Shown: piece by piece, positions 44,380 to 54,452 of the stretch
Layout: each line of letters starts with the position of its first letter
Position numbering within the stretch: position 1 is the first letter of the stretch
Assembly (NCBI RefSeq): GCF_002150505.1
Contig: NZ_MSSV01000007.1
Span: 186,001 to 250,000, forward strand
Origin: Algoriphagus ratkowskyi
Lineage (GTDB): Bacteria > Bacteroidota > Bacteroidia > Cytophagales > Cyclobacteriaceae
Direction: 5' to 3'
Length of the DNA: 64,000 bases
The notes under the pieces: generated by a model
Seen by the model: only the letters and a program-made list of their open reading frames with translations
Database searches by the model: none
Told to the model about the DNA's origin: nothing
Translations under genes and position numbers: made by a program

Positions 44380-44753
44380 TTTCAGATTTCAACGATCCCG
44401 AACTAAGTGGTAAATACCTGGGTACAATAACCAGTGATTTTATAAAGATTTCAGATACGCTCAAGGAAGCATCCTATCAAATCAGAACTCGAAAATTCTC
44501 TGATTTCCCAATCTTTCCTATCTCCAAAGAGATGCAGCCAATTGGGAAAATCTTCATCGGAAAAGATGAAAAAGATTTGGATTGGAACTACTTCATGACC
44601 TATGTGGATGAGTTTGTGCAACGCAAGTTAATCGCTGAAGAATCACTTCCTGACTTCGAAAAAGCCTACAAGGACCCAGATGAATTCTGCTGTTTATTTG
44701 TGATGGATGGTGCTTTTACGAGCTTCGTTTACATTCCTTACCCAAACGACTAA
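44376..44753 (+). CDS. Conserved small protein coupled to rlmD
   Basis: A 125-residue acidic, soluble protein with no signal peptide. Features include PELSGKYLGTITSDFIKISD, a central KIFIGKDEKDLDWNYFMTY and FCCLFVMDGAFTSFVYIPYP at the end. The family was not recognised. The ATGA overlap with rlmD implies translational coupling, so a link to RNA modification or translation is possible but not shown. Confidence 0.75.
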   Translation: MISDFNDPELSGKYLGTITSDFIKISDTLKEASYQIRTRKFSDFPIFPISKEMQPIGKIFIGKDEKDLDWNYFMTYVDEFVQRKLIAEESLPDFEKAYKDPDEFCCLFVMDGAFTSFVYIPYPND

Positions 44754-44771
44754 TATCAATACAGACTCATA

Positions 44772-44812
44772 AATAAAGCTTTACCTATTGATTAGGTAAA
44801 GCTTTATTGTTT
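44772..44812 (+). terminator. Terminator after the rlmD operon
   Basis: A perfect 16-bp stem (44772-44787 with 44793-44808) with a 5-nt loop, followed by GTTT. It lies between convergent genes and may also act for the sulfatase gene on the other strand. Confidence 0.82.
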
Positions 44813-44893
44813 ATTGTAAATAAATATGTTACAGATTTTACATAAAGTTATTATTTAAGAATTCACCACCTCTTCGAACACGGCTTCTTTTAA

Positions 44894-46942
44894 TTATCTA
44901 AACCAGAATTCTGAGGGAATTAACACCGTAGGTCCATTTTCAAAACTCCATGACAAGTCAAGTTTTGGCGAGCTGTCTTCCTTCAACATATAAATTTTCA
45001 CAGGGTGATTTCCTGCTTCCAGATAAACAGTACCCTGAGGTGAATCATCTGTCGAATAATTACCATCTACTACCGAACTATCATGAATTCGCATAAAGAA
45101 GTGACTTTGTTTGCGATCAGCAGAAAAAGTGTATTTCCCACCTTCTGGAACTTTGATGTATCCAGTCCAAACTACTAGATTACCATCTCCACTTTCGCCT
45201 TCAATAGCTGGCAAATCCTGCACTTCTTCTGAAATTGCTTTCCCCAATACTGAAGGTATGAAAGCGCTGTTGACCTGATATGAAGTGGCTAGTAAGCCTT
45301 CTTTGACTTTCAGACCTTCCAATGCTGGAACAAGTGAATTATCATAAGGACGAGGAGCTCCTACATCCGCCATTCTACCTCTAAGTGCCATAGACTTGAA
45401 TTCCTCTTGCAGTTTGATATTTTCACCAGCTAGGTTCCTCGCTTGCTGCGGATCTTTCACTACATTATATATCTCAAAATCATCGGCTTGGTTTTGAATA
45501 TCATAGCGAACCCCTACCATATCACCTTTTTTAAGCATCTGCATTTCCCCACGCTTTTTGTTTCGGTGAGATTCCAAAAACTCATCATAGCCAGGCACTT
45601 TCCCATTTTCAGAATATTCTACATATATTTTGCTGGAGGCTTGTTTTCCCTTTCCGATCAGAGAAGGCAATAAGGATACACCATCTGTACGAATAGGTGC
45701 TGCTGCCTGGGAAACGTCCGCGAAGGTTGCCATCCAGTCATACGAAATACTTGGGGTAGAAACGACAGTCCCTCCTTTGATATGTGATGGCCAATGTACA
45801 ATCGTAGCTGTGCGTAAACCTCCCTCATACACATCTCTCTTTATGCCGTCAAAATTTGCGAAATTATTAAAAAACTCAGGCGTATAGGCCACATAGTCCT
45901 TGGGTAAATAAGACTCTCTGGACGGACCATTATCTGAAGTAAATACAACCAAGGTGTTTTCTGAAATATTCAGGTCTTTGAGCAATTGCATCAAATCTCC
46001 TACTTGATCATCAATACGTCTATTCACGGTAGCGTATCGCTTGTAGGTAGATGGCCACTCCTCCTCTGGAGTGTTTACATCTTTGTCGTGATCGTAGGTA
46101 GCATTGGCAAATTCAGGATAGGTAAATGAATCCACTTCGCCGGAAGCTGTATTAATCATTTCACCAGGAGTACCTAGCCATTGAAGTCCTCCATTCAAGC
46201 CACCACCTGCAGGATAATCTTGCGTAGGTAATTCCAGTACTGCATGAGGGGTGTCATAGGCCAAATACATGAAAAATGGTTGTGCTGACTTCTTATTTTG
46301 ATGTGAAATAATATAGTCTTTTGCCTTGGCCGTGAACAAATCTCCCGTATAAGACTTGTCAAGTCCTTCTACCAATTCATACCCATCGTACACTTCCTTG
46401 CTCCCACGGTAAACTCCTTCTACAGGATAATGCTCGTGTCCATCTCCATGTCGGATATAACCAAAGTACTGGTCAAAGCCCTTTTTCAACGGGTGTGCTG
46501 GCCAATCAGGCCCTTTTCCTTTTCCCTGTAATTCCCATTTACCAATCGCAATGGTTTCGTATCCTACATTCTTAAGCACATCAGCGACCGTATAATTATC
46601 CCCGATTTCCTTATCAAATTGATTATTGCGAACGTGCGCATGTCCTTGGCTGACCCCCATTAAAATTGAAGCTCTAGAGGGTGCGCAGACAGGAGCAGCA
46701 GTATAATGGTTCGTCAACATAGCTCCCTCATTTGCCATTTTATCCAGCATTGGAGTCATGATCCATGGTTCACTTCGGTCGTTCCGTACTTTTCTTTCAT
46801 TTTGAAAAAAAACACCTATGTCACCATATCCAAGATCATCTACCAGGATGAATATTATATTGGGTTTCTCCTGTGTGTGTCCCACACTTGGAAAAGCGCC
46901 TACCAATACGAGCAGGCTCATCATTCTTAAAAAACTATTCAC
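44894..46942 (-). CDS. Type I sulfatase with C-terminal PA14-like domain
   Basis: A 682-residue secreted enzyme (signal MNSFLRMMSLLVLVGAFPSV). The metal ligands DD at 35-36 (FILVDDLGYGD) and the formylglycine motif Cys86-Ala-Pro-Ser-Arg90 place it in the type I (S1) sulfatases, which remove sulfate esters from glycans. An anaerobic or FGE-type maturase elsewhere would be needed. After residue about 540 a beta-rich PA14-like domain (GYIKVPEGGKYTFSADRKQ, VYLEAGNHPVKIYML) may bind carbohydrate. It is the last gene of the SusC/SusD locus, 168 bp after susD, so it is probably the degrading enzyme of that locus. Confidence 0.92.
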   Translation of the reverse strand: MNSFLRMMSLLVLVGAFPSVGHTQEKPNIIFILVDDLGYGDIGVFFQNERKVRNDRSEPWIMTPMLDKMANEGAMLTNHYTAAPVCAPSRASILMGVSQGHAHVRNNQFDKEIGDNYTVADVLKNVGYETIAIGKWELQGKGKGPDWPAHPLKKGFDQYFGYIRHGDGHEHYPVEGVYRGSKEVYDGYELVEGLDKSYTGDLFTAKAKDYIISHQNKKSAQPFFMYLAYDTPHAVLELPTQDYPAGGGLNGGLQWLGTPGEMINTASGEVDSFTYPEFANATYDHDKDVNTPEEEWPSTYKRYATVNRRIDDQVGDLMQLLKDLNISENTLVVFTSDNGPSRESYLPKDYVAYTPEFFNNFANFDGIKRDVYEGGLRTATIVHWPSHIKGGTVVSTPSISYDWMATFADVSQAAAPIRTDGVSLLPSLIGKGKQASSKIYVEYSENGKVPGYDEFLESHRNKKRGEMQMLKKGDMVGVRYDIQNQADDFEIYNVVKDPQQARNLAGENIKLQEEFKSMALRGRMADVGAPRPYDNSLVPALEGLKVKEGLLATSYQVNSAFIPSVLGKAISEEVQDLPAIEGESGDGNLVVWTGYIKVPEGGKYTFSADRKQSHFFMRIHDSSVVDGNYSTDDSPQGTVYLEAGNHPVKIYMLKEDSSPKLDLSWSFENGPTVLIPSEFWFR

Positions 46943-47110
46943 TTTCGATATTGGTTTAGATTGAAAATTGAGATTAAAATTACTCGTTCAAAACACCTCT
47001 GGGAACAACAATTGAAATTCAACTGAGTGTTAGATATGAGGATTCAAATTTAATGAAAATGCCCTCCAATCTATATGGACTGAAGGGCACTAGTTATTCT
47101 TAAGTAGAAT

Positions 47111-48889
47111 TTACCAACCTGGATTCTGTTCCAATTTTGGATTAAGGGCTATCTCTTCGGAAGGCACTGGATACAAGTATTGATAATCTTCCCAAGCTGG
47201 AGGAGTACCAGGAAAGAACTGGATATATCCTTCTGCAGCTCCACCTTGGATTGGAATTCTATTGTTCACTTTAGATCCTACTATCCAGCGACCCAGTTTT
47301 GGACTATTAGTATAGTCCATTTTCTTCCATCTTCTCAGATCATCAAATCTAAAGCCTTCAGCCATTAATTCGATGCCACGCTCACGTCTGATCTCCCACA
47401 ACACAGGATCAATATCGGGATCTCTTTTAGGATCAAATCCCACAGTAATACTTGCCACATTCATCGGAGCTACTTTTCCTCTTGCTCTAAGTTTATTGAT
47501 AGTCATGTCTGCCACATTCTGATTAAACTCACCCAGTTCCCACTTTGCTTCAGCATAATTGATCAAGACCTCACCCATTCTGAAAATCGGTGCGTCATTG
47601 AAATCATTGTTCTGAATATCGTGAAGACGGTTGTAGTATTTAAACAACTTGTAACCTGTTCTGGAAACATTATAAGGATCACCTTCATTGAAATCTCTGT
47701 AGTGAGGTGAAACCCTCAATATATAACCGGCATGATTTCTAGATGGTAATTCTTTCTGAGTCGGACTTGAAATACCAGCCATAAAGTCAATATACTCACG
47801 ATCTTTTACGTCACTAGTATAATCCCAAGCGAGCTGATTTCCTGCTACTGTTTTCACTCTGAAAGGAGGAGTAATGGTATACAACATTCGGAGATCTCTT
47901 TTTCTGAATTCAGCATAAGGATCCTTATCTGTTTCAAAATCTGGGCTGGTCCAGATAGTCTGACCATCCTGCATCAGGTAGGAATCAGCACCACGTTTAG
48001 TGATATCCCAGTTACCTGCCGAATTTCTATGTCTAGAAGTCAAGCTATGGGTCAATATTCCATTTTCATATCTTTTGAAAAGCAGAATACCTGGTACGCC
48101 ATCCAAAGACTCACTATTAAACACCTCATTGTAATTAGGGTGTAGCGTTGGGTTATTAGCGATAAGCTTTTCTGAAGCTGTAACAGATGCCCTTAGAAAT
48201 TCATCTCCTCCTGATAAGCCATGATAGCGCCTCCAAGTCCCTTCAAAAAGGCCAAATCTTGAAATCAAAGCTCTAACTACATCGCTGCTAATTGTATTAC
48301 TAGCCACACCATTAGTGCCAGGCTCAAAGATATTCTGCTCTGCAAAAAGCAAATCATCCAACATATGCTTTGCGACTTCTGCACGAGGCGTACGAGGAGC
48401 AAAAAGTAGTTCGTCCTGATCCGAAAGAACTCTATCTACCCAAGGCACGTCGCCATAAGCTGCGATCTTGGAATAATAATCATAAGCTCTGAAGAAATAA
48501 CTGATCGATCTCCAATGATTTTTTTCTGCCTCAGTCATGTTAGACTTATCTAGATTGTCCAACATGATGTTAGCCCGACGCACAAAAGAAAAGTCCCAGA
48601 TTGATGATGATGTAGGAATAGTTTGCCTACCCCAGATCCAAGCAGAACCTTGATTAGTATTATTCTGCATCATCAGATCTGCATCCCAATCACTGTTGAT
48701 TGGAGCAAAGTCATATCCTGGAAACGCAGTGTAAAACCCATAGGCATAGGTCTGCGAAACCTGGAAATTCTCAAAGGCATTCTCCTCTGAAAATGCTAAT
48801 TCCGGCTTTTTGTCCAAGGTGCTTTCGACACAACTAAATGTCAAAAGCGCTAGCGCAAAACCGAAAGCTATATTTTTAACTATTTTCAT
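47111..48889 (-). CDS. SusD/RagB-like glycan-binding lipoprotein
   Basis: A 592-residue surface lipoprotein (signal MKIVKNIAFGFALALLTFSC, Cys at 20). SusD proteins cap the SusC channel and bind the glycan. The N-terminal helical region has RANIMLDNLDKSNMTEAEKN and the C-terminus has the RagB blocks MGEVLINYAEAKWELGEF and EIRRERGIELMAEGFRFDDL, ending YLYPVPSEEIALNPKLEQN. The start lies 13 bp after the susC stop, so the two are co-transcribed. Confidence 0.94.
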   Translation of the reverse strand: MKIVKNIAFGFALALLTFSCVESTLDKKPELAFSEENAFENFQVSQTYAYGFYTAFPGYDFAPINSDWDADLMMQNNTNQGSAWIWGRQTIPTSSSIWDFSFVRRANIMLDNLDKSNMTEAEKNHWRSISYFFRAYDYYSKIAAYGDVPWVDRVLSDQDELLFAPRTPRAEVAKHMLDDLLFAEQNIFEPGTNGVASNTISSDVVRALISRFGLFEGTWRRYHGLSGGDEFLRASVTASEKLIANNPTLHPNYNEVFNSESLDGVPGILLFKRYENGILTHSLTSRHRNSAGNWDITKRGADSYLMQDGQTIWTSPDFETDKDPYAEFRKRDLRMLYTITPPFRVKTVAGNQLAWDYTSDVKDREYIDFMAGISSPTQKELPSRNHAGYILRVSPHYRDFNEGDPYNVSRTGYKLFKYYNRLHDIQNNDFNDAPIFRMGEVLINYAEAKWELGEFNQNVADMTINKLRARGKVAPMNVASITVGFDPKRDPDIDPVLWEIRRERGIELMAEGFRFDDLRRWKKMDYTNSPKLGRWIVGSKVNNRIPIQGGAAEGYIQFFPGTPPAWEDYQYLYPVPSEEIALNPKLEQNPGW

Positions 48890-48902
48890 AATCTTCTGTT
48901 AA

Positions 48903-51900
48903 TTAAAGTGTCACATTAAGTCCGAAGGAGATCTTCTTAATGAAAGGATAATTCCCACCATTGTTAATCCCAGTCAAATCTGCATCAAGCCCATCAGGCA
49001 AATGATCAAAATTGAGTAAATTTTCTCCTGACACATACATTCTAAATCTTGTGATTTTCAATCTATCTAAAAGCTGATCACTCAAAGTGTAGCCCAACGT
49101 AATATTCTGCAATCTGAGGTAAGCACCATTTGAGAGGTATTTACTCTGAACATTTCTACTTACACCGTAATTACCTGCACCATTAGGGTAGTTTCTAGGA
49201 TAGAAAGCATCCGTATTCTCTGGTGTCCAGTAATCCAACTGGTGCTCGTATATTGTAGTAAATTCAAATGTATAAGGGAAATACACCGGATTATTAATCC
49301 ATACGTCACGCTTGCCTATTCCTCTTAGAAATAGAGACAAGTCAAAGTTGGCAAAGGAAAGAGAACCATTTACACCATATTCAAATCCTCTGGTGGAATT
49401 ACCGATGACAGATCTATCCCCAGGATCACCAAGCGTACTGTTGCCAGAGAATATCACTCCATCACCATTCAAATCTAAGTATTTGATATCTCCTGGGTTT
49501 TGTTTCACACCATTGAACGAAGGCACTCCGTCTTTCAATTGTCCATTGAGTAGGTTGGCATCCAATGTGCCTTCTACGAAATCATCCACAGTATAAAAGC
49601 CATCGGTCGTGTATCCCCAGATTTCATTCATTTTTTGACCTACATAGAACTGGTTAATCAAGCCTGCTTCATTCTGGAACCGGGTGATCTCAGTAGTGCT
49701 GTTGTACAAGTTGAAACCTACAGTATAGTTGAGTCTCTTGCTCGTCTCTCTCCATTTGATATCCAATTCCCAACCCAGAGTTTTAAGATCGGCTACGTTT
49801 TGAAGTGGCGCATTAGCACCGAGTGCAGCTGGCAGTTGAGAGCCTGCTGCTAGCATATCCAAGGTCTGTCTATTGTACCAATCAAATGTGGTAAATAACT
49901 TATTCTCAAATAATCCAAAATCAACTCCAACATTGGTCGTTCTCACTCGCTCCCAAGAATAATTAGAGCTTACCAAGCCAGGAGCGCTTAAACTAACAGC
50001 ACGAACTCCGGAATCGTTATCTATCCAAGCTACGTTGGAAGAATTCATAGTAGGCAGGTAAGGATAATTTCCCCATGCTCCTTCTACCGCCTGATTTCCG
50101 ATTTCTCCCCAAGATCCTCTCAGTTTTAGTTCGGTAATCGCTTTCGCTACGCCTGCCATAAATGGCTCTCTACTTACTTTCCATGCTCCAGAAAAAGAAG
50201 GGAAGAATCCGAAACGGTTTCCTTCAGGGAATCTGGAAGAGCCGTCATATCTACCATTTGCTTCCAATAGATATTTTTCTTTGAACTGATAGTTTGCTCT
50301 ACCAAAGAAACCTACGATGCCATAATCAGTGTAGAAATCACTCACATTCACTACGCCAGTGGCAGTAGAAAGCCCAGGATTGGAAGGTGAAATAAGCTCC
50401 TGTCTAGAAGCATTGAAACCTTCACTCATAGACACCTGCTGGTTCATTCCCAACATGAAATCCAAGGCATGCTCGCCGAATTTCTTATTGTACTTACCAT
50501 AGGCGTTTACAGCATGGTAATTTCTCTTGTTTGAACTAGTAAAGTATGAAGACTGACTAGGGTTGTATGGACTAATAGATAAAGTAGCAGGATTGATCAT
50601 CGTCGGAGTGAAAGAAGGAGAACTGATCTCATCTCTACTTTTCTCAAACGTGTATTCAGCATTGAATTCCAGTCCTGCAAGAGGCTTATAAGATCCTTTT
50701 AAAAAGAATCGTATAACCTCTTCAAAATTTTCACGCTCTGGTGAATATTTGATCAAATTCGCTGGAGTCGCAAAAGGAACCTGTTCAGTACCACCTAGAT
50801 TATCACTTCCTATAGGAGTAGCAGAGTGGAAGTTAATAGCACTATAATACAGGCTACCCCAATTTCCTCCAATAGGACCGGTTCTCAGACCATTTTTATA
50901 AAAACTATTGAAAGTTGTACTGATCTTAGGACTGATCTGTGTAGTCAAATCTACATTCGCAGTATATCTCTTGTAGCTATCTTTATCCGTCACCATGATA
51001 CCATCTTCGTCATTGAAACCCATGGATATACGGTAAGAAGTGTTTTTACTACCTCCTTTTACAGATAAGTTATGGATTTGCTCGAATCCACTCGATCCTA
51101 AAAACTCCTGATAAAGATCATTTTCACGAGTGTAATACCTCAGACCACTTGGGTCAGTGATATATCCTTCTGGATAAGCACTTGGGTTGCTATTGTACTC
51201 ATTGATATATCCCTTCCAGGTTGACACATTCTGACCGGTCCAGTAAGTCTGCTGTCCCCAGTCATCCAATGCAGTAACAAAATCTAGCGGAGATGCTTTC
51301 TTAGGTAGCGTACTTGGTTTAGTAAAACCAAAGTTGTTAGAGTATTCCAGCTTCATAGGCTGCTCGAATCCACCTGTCTTCGTCGTGATCAAAATCACAC
51401 CAAATGCAGCTTCAGCTCCATAAATAGAGGCAGCGGATGCATCTTTCAGTACTACTACATCTTCTATATCTCGAGGGTTGACATCGTCTAAACTCATTGG
51501 CACGTTGTTCACCAAGACAAGTGGGCTACCACCATTGATAGAAGTGAATCCTCGAATGTTGATATTCGTACTAGCACCTGGCTGACCACTTCCGTAAGTA
51601 ATCTGCAAACCTGGAACAGTACCTTGAAGAGCTTTAGCAGCATCAGTAACAGGTCTATCACCCAGCACTTTGTCCATTTTCACAGAAGTCACAGCACCTG
51701 AAATATCCTCACGCTCCTTGCTACCGAATCCTACCACTACGACTTCATCCAGTCCTGCGTAATCTTCTTCCAACACGATATCTACACGGCTTCTAGCCCC
51801 TACTACTACTTCCTGCTTTTTGAACCCTATAAAACTAACCACGAGCACAGCTCCTTCATCAGGAACTGAAAGTGTATAGTTTCCATCCAAATCTGTAATA

Positions 51901-52385
51901 GTACCCTGTACACTTCCTTTGAGCAAAACATTCACTCCTGGGACACCCAAGCTATCTTCATCTGTGATCTGACCCGTGATCTCCCTTTCCACTTTCTCCT
52001 CTTTCTCAACTCTTTTGGCCGATGGAGTAGTAGCATTCACACTTATGGTCTCATTGACCTGCTTAAATTTCAGCTGGGATTGCTGAGCGATTTCGCCTAG
52101 AAACACCGCTACTGAAGCACGGCTATTTTTCAAAATCACATTTCTAGAAAGATCCACACCTGCGTCAGTGAAGAAAAATGTGAAAGGGGTTTTTTGCTCA
52201 ATTTCTTTGAAAGCATCTTTAATAGACAGCTCTCTTGGTTGCATCGAAATCACAACCTTCTCTATATCCTTAGCCTGTAGCAGCTCATTTGCGGAGGCGG
52301 TAGAATATACCGACATCCCCAACATGAGCATTACCAAAAAGCCTAGATTTAGCAACGGACTAAATACACGTAAACTTTTAATCAT
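48903..52385 (-). CDS. SusC/RagA TonB-dependent transporter with STN domain
   Basis: A 1160-residue outer-membrane transporter. After the signal come an STN domain (about 45-115, signal-transducing), a carboxypeptidase-regulatory-like domain (about 135-215, GQITDEDSLGVPGVNVLLKG) and a plug (VVVVGFGSKEREDISGAVTS, then a GASTNINIRGFTSINGGSP block). The 22-strand barrel ends NYPFIKKISFGLNVTL. The STN domain means it also relays ligand binding to the FecR anti-sigma factor just upstream. With susD it imports an oligosaccharide. Confidence 0.95.
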   Translation of the reverse strand: MIKSLRVFSPLLNLGFLVMLMLGMSVYSTASANELLQAKDIEKVVISMQPRELSIKDAFKEIEQKTPFTFFFTDAGVDLSRNVILKNSRASVAVFLGEIAQQSQLKFKQVNETISVNATTPSAKRVEKEEKVEREITGQITDEDSLGVPGVNVLLKGSVQGTITDLDGNYTLSVPDEGAVLVVSFIGFKKQEVVVGARSRVDIVLEEDYAGLDEVVVVGFGSKEREDISGAVTSVKMDKVLGDRPVTDAAKALQGTVPGLQITYGSGQPGASTNINIRGFTSINGGSPLVLVNNVPMSLDDVNPRDIEDVVVLKDASAASIYGAEAAFGVILITTKTGGFEQPMKLEYSNNFGFTKPSTLPKKASPLDFVTALDDWGQQTYWTGQNVSTWKGYINEYNSNPSAYPEGYITDPSGLRYYTRENDLYQEFLGSSGFEQIHNLSVKGGSKNTSYRISMGFNDEDGIMVTDKDSYKRYTANVDLTTQISPKISTTFNSFYKNGLRTGPIGGNWGSLYYSAINFHSATPIGSDNLGGTEQVPFATPANLIKYSPERENFEEVIRFFLKGSYKPLAGLEFNAEYTFEKSRDEISSPSFTPTMINPATLSISPYNPSQSSYFTSSNKRNYHAVNAYGKYNKKFGEHALDFMLGMNQQVSMSEGFNASRQELISPSNPGLSTATGVVNVSDFYTDYGIVGFFGRANYQFKEKYLLEANGRYDGSSRFPEGNRFGFFPSFSGAWKVSREPFMAGVAKAITELKLRGSWGEIGNQAVEGAWGNYPYLPTMNSSNVAWIDNDSGVRAVSLSAPGLVSSNYSWERVRTTNVGVDFGLFENKLFTTFDWYNRQTLDMLAAGSQLPAALGANAPLQNVADLKTLGWELDIKWRETSKRLNYTVGFNLYNSTTEITRFQNEAGLINQFYVGQKMNEIWGYTTDGFYTVDDFVEGTLDANLLNGQLKDGVPSFNGVKQNPGDIKYLDLNGDGVIFSGNSTLGDPGDRSVIGNSTRGFEYGVNGSLSFANFDLSLFLRGIGKRDVWINNPVYFPYTFEFTTIYEHQLDYWTPENTDAFYPRNYPNGAGNYGVSRNVQSKYLSNGAYLRLQNITLGYTLSDQLLDRLKITRFRMYVSGENLLNFDHLPDGLDADLTGINNGGNYPFIKKISFGLNVTL

Positions 52386-52466
52386 AGTACATCATTTATT
52401 GTAGGTTTATTAATTGCATTTTTCACTTTTACTTATCACTTCTATATAGCTCTACTTGACTGAAGA

Positions 52467-53501
52467 TTACTCTCTAGTAAAATCAACATAGACAGTATCC
52501 TTATTTATTTCATAGTTGAAAAACGTGGAATAGCTCAGCACGTCCAGTACATTTTCTAAAGTCTCTCCTTCTTGGAATTTGCCCAATCCCTTAGCTGAGG
52601 ACAGACTTCCTTTCACCTCGATCTTCACTCCATACCAGCGCTCAAGTCGCTTAAAAATCTCCTTGAAACCCAAGTTTCGGAATTCTAAAACACCTTCAGT
52701 CCATTGCGTATCACGTCTGACATCTCCTTTTCTTTTCTCAAATCCACCCTTATTGCTAGTCAAAACTGCTTTTTCACCCGGTAATAGAATTAGAGCCTCA
52801 TCACTCTCTCCCTTATCCACTTTCACTTTCCCCTCGACTAGCAACACCTCCACGCTATTCTCATTTTCATAAGCTTTGATATTAAAAATAGTCCCGAGCG
52901 CTTCTGTGTTCAACCCAAGACTTTTGATAATGAAGGGATGCAAACTGTCTTTTGCCACGGTGATGTATGCCTCGCCTATTAGCTCAATATTTCTATTGAC
53001 TGCGAAGTCCTCCTGATACACCACTGAACTTTCAGAATTCAGTGATACCAAGGAGCCATCTGGAAGCTGGAATTTTGATTTTACGCCTGATGGATTACTT
53101 CTAGTGATTACTTTGGAAGGAAGTTCCTGCTGGGTAGGCTCAGGAGTATTCGTTGATTTGAAAAAAACCAGAGGAACCAAAATGACCAGTGTCACGATGG
53201 CTGCTACACTTACCCAAGAAGGTATATGTCCTTTAGTTGTTCTATGTACCTCTCTGCTGTAGTTAGTGTCGAGCTTCCGCGTTTTAGCTTTTACTTTCTC
53301 AACATTGATTTTATCTAGGAGGGATTGATCGTTCCAATCTGCATAGTCTCCGACTACAAGCTTACTGTTCCAGTCAGAATTAATTTTAGAATCTAAAAAA
53401 GAGGTGCCTTCCTCAGTATTCAGCCAAGCACAAAACACTTTCGCATCTGACTCGGGCATTTTCCCATCAAAAAAATCCTCGAACTGTCTATTCTTATCCA
53501 T
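52467..53501 (-). CDS. FecR-family anti-sigma factor
   Basis: A 344-residue inner-membrane regulator. The cytoplasmic part (about 1-95) binds the ECF sigma factor. One membrane helix follows (IPSWVSVAAIVTLVILVPLVFF), and the periplasmic FecR domain starts near SNPSGVKSKFQLPDGSLVSLN, then EAYITVAKDSLHPFIIKS. The C-terminal STN-like domain (LGKFQEGETLENVLDVLSYS) would touch the SusC STN domain. It lies between the sigma gene and susC, the normal order. Confidence 0.94.
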   Translation of the reverse strand: MDKNRQFEDFFDGKMPESDAKVFCAWLNTEEGTSFLDSKINSDWNSKLVVGDYADWNDQSLLDKINVEKVKAKTRKLDTNYSREVHRTTKGHIPSWVSVAAIVTLVILVPLVFFKSTNTPEPTQQELPSKVITRSNPSGVKSKFQLPDGSLVSLNSESSVVYQEDFAVNRNIELIGEAYITVAKDSLHPFIIKSLGLNTEALGTIFNIKAYENENSVEVLLVEGKVKVDKGESDEALILLPGEKAVLTSNKGGFEKRKGDVRRDTQWTEGVLEFRNLGFKEIFKRLERWYGVKIEVKGSLSSAKGLGKFQEGETLENVLDVLSYSTFFNYEINKDTVYVDFTRE

Positions 53502-53725
53502 TAGGTTTATTTAGTTAACCCGGATTATGAATTAGAATTCATAGGAAAATAAAAGCCACAAGTATATCAACTTAATGATTTCAGGCAGTCTTAATTCGTA
53601 ACAGATTTCCTATTACATATTTCGGGTTCAAAAGTATATAGACCTGAGGTCCGCAAAAGTCCCGGAGAAATGTGAAAAAATCTTAATTATTTTTCCTTGA
53701 AGGAATTCCAACTAATAAATTACTA

Positions 53726-54319
53726 CTACAATTCGCCCATAGTCGATAGCCACAAGATGACAATAGGAATAATATCCCGCTCTGAAATCTTGGACTTCAA
53801 GTACTTACTCGCTTCTACTAATTGATTTTTAACTGTTTTCTTGGAAATATGCAGTTGATCAGCAATCTCATCCAGAGACAGTAATTCTACCCTTTTCAAT
53901 AAAAAAATCTGTCGCTGTCTAGGAGGAAGGTTATTCACCTCCTTTAGCGAAGCTTCCAGCATTTCTGCATAAATAAAGTCATCCTCTGTAGAATTATGAG
54001 CATCACTACCTGTGGACATTAATTCAGTTTTTTGAAGGGATTTTCTGGCATTCTGCTGGACAAGTCGAATCACCAGTGATTTGAGGATAGCTAGTAAGTA
54101 AGCATTGAAGCTCAAGGAGGGATCCAATCGCTCTCTATTTTTCCAAATCTTGATAAAAGTCTCCTGCACTACTCCTTCCGCATCCTCATGATCCAGTTTC
54201 ATTTTTCGGGAGGTGTGGTAGATTTTCTTGGAATACTTGGTGTACAAAAAAGTAAATGCTTCTTCTGAGCCCGACCTAAGGTCTTCTACCCACATCGCAT
54301 CTTCTACTTCACCTTTCAT
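53726..54319 (-). CDS. ECF RNA polymerase sigma-70 factor
   Basis: A 197-residue extracytoplasmic-function sigma factor. Region 2 reads SEEAFTFLYTKYSKKIYHTS, then EDAEGVVQETFIKIWKNRERL, and region 4 is LPPRQRQIFLLKRVELLSLD, then EIADQLHISKKTVKNQLVEA. It should be freed by FecR when SusC binds ligand and then transcribe the susC-susD genes. It is the first gene of the locus; a 224-bp gap separates it from fecR. Confidence 0.94.
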   Translation of the reverse strand: MKGEVEDAMWVEDLRSGSEEAFTFLYTKYSKKIYHTSRKMKLDHEDAEGVVQETFIKIWKNRERLDPSLSFNAYLLAILKSLVIRLVQQNARKSLQKTELMSTGSDAHNSTEDDFIYAEMLEASLKEVNNLPPRQRQIFLLKRVELLSLDEIADQLHISKKTVKNQLVEASKYLKSKISERDIIPIVILWLSTMGEL

Positions 54320-54393
54320 CTAAGAATCCTTAATTGTACCTGAACTTGGTATTTGAAATAGCAATTAAAGAATTTTAGGGCAAATATTCCAAA

Positions 54394-54436
54394 CACTGCA
54401 TAGCCCAAATTATCTAGGACAAGGGACTATGCAGTG
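54394..54436 (-). terminator. Hairpin downstream of pepP
   Basis: CACTGCATAG at 54394-54403 pairs with CTATGCAGTG at 54427-54436. Three more C-G pairs extend the stem inward past a bulged A. It lies 17 bp past the pepP stop; the T tract on the minus strand is weak. Confidence 0.5.
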
Positions 54437-54452
54437 ATTATTTTATATTCTA

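Noticed and set aside
47061-47088. GCCCT/AGGGC inverted repeat after susD as a terminator
   Set aside because: The stem is 5 bp with an 18-nt loop and a poor T tract; too weak to list.
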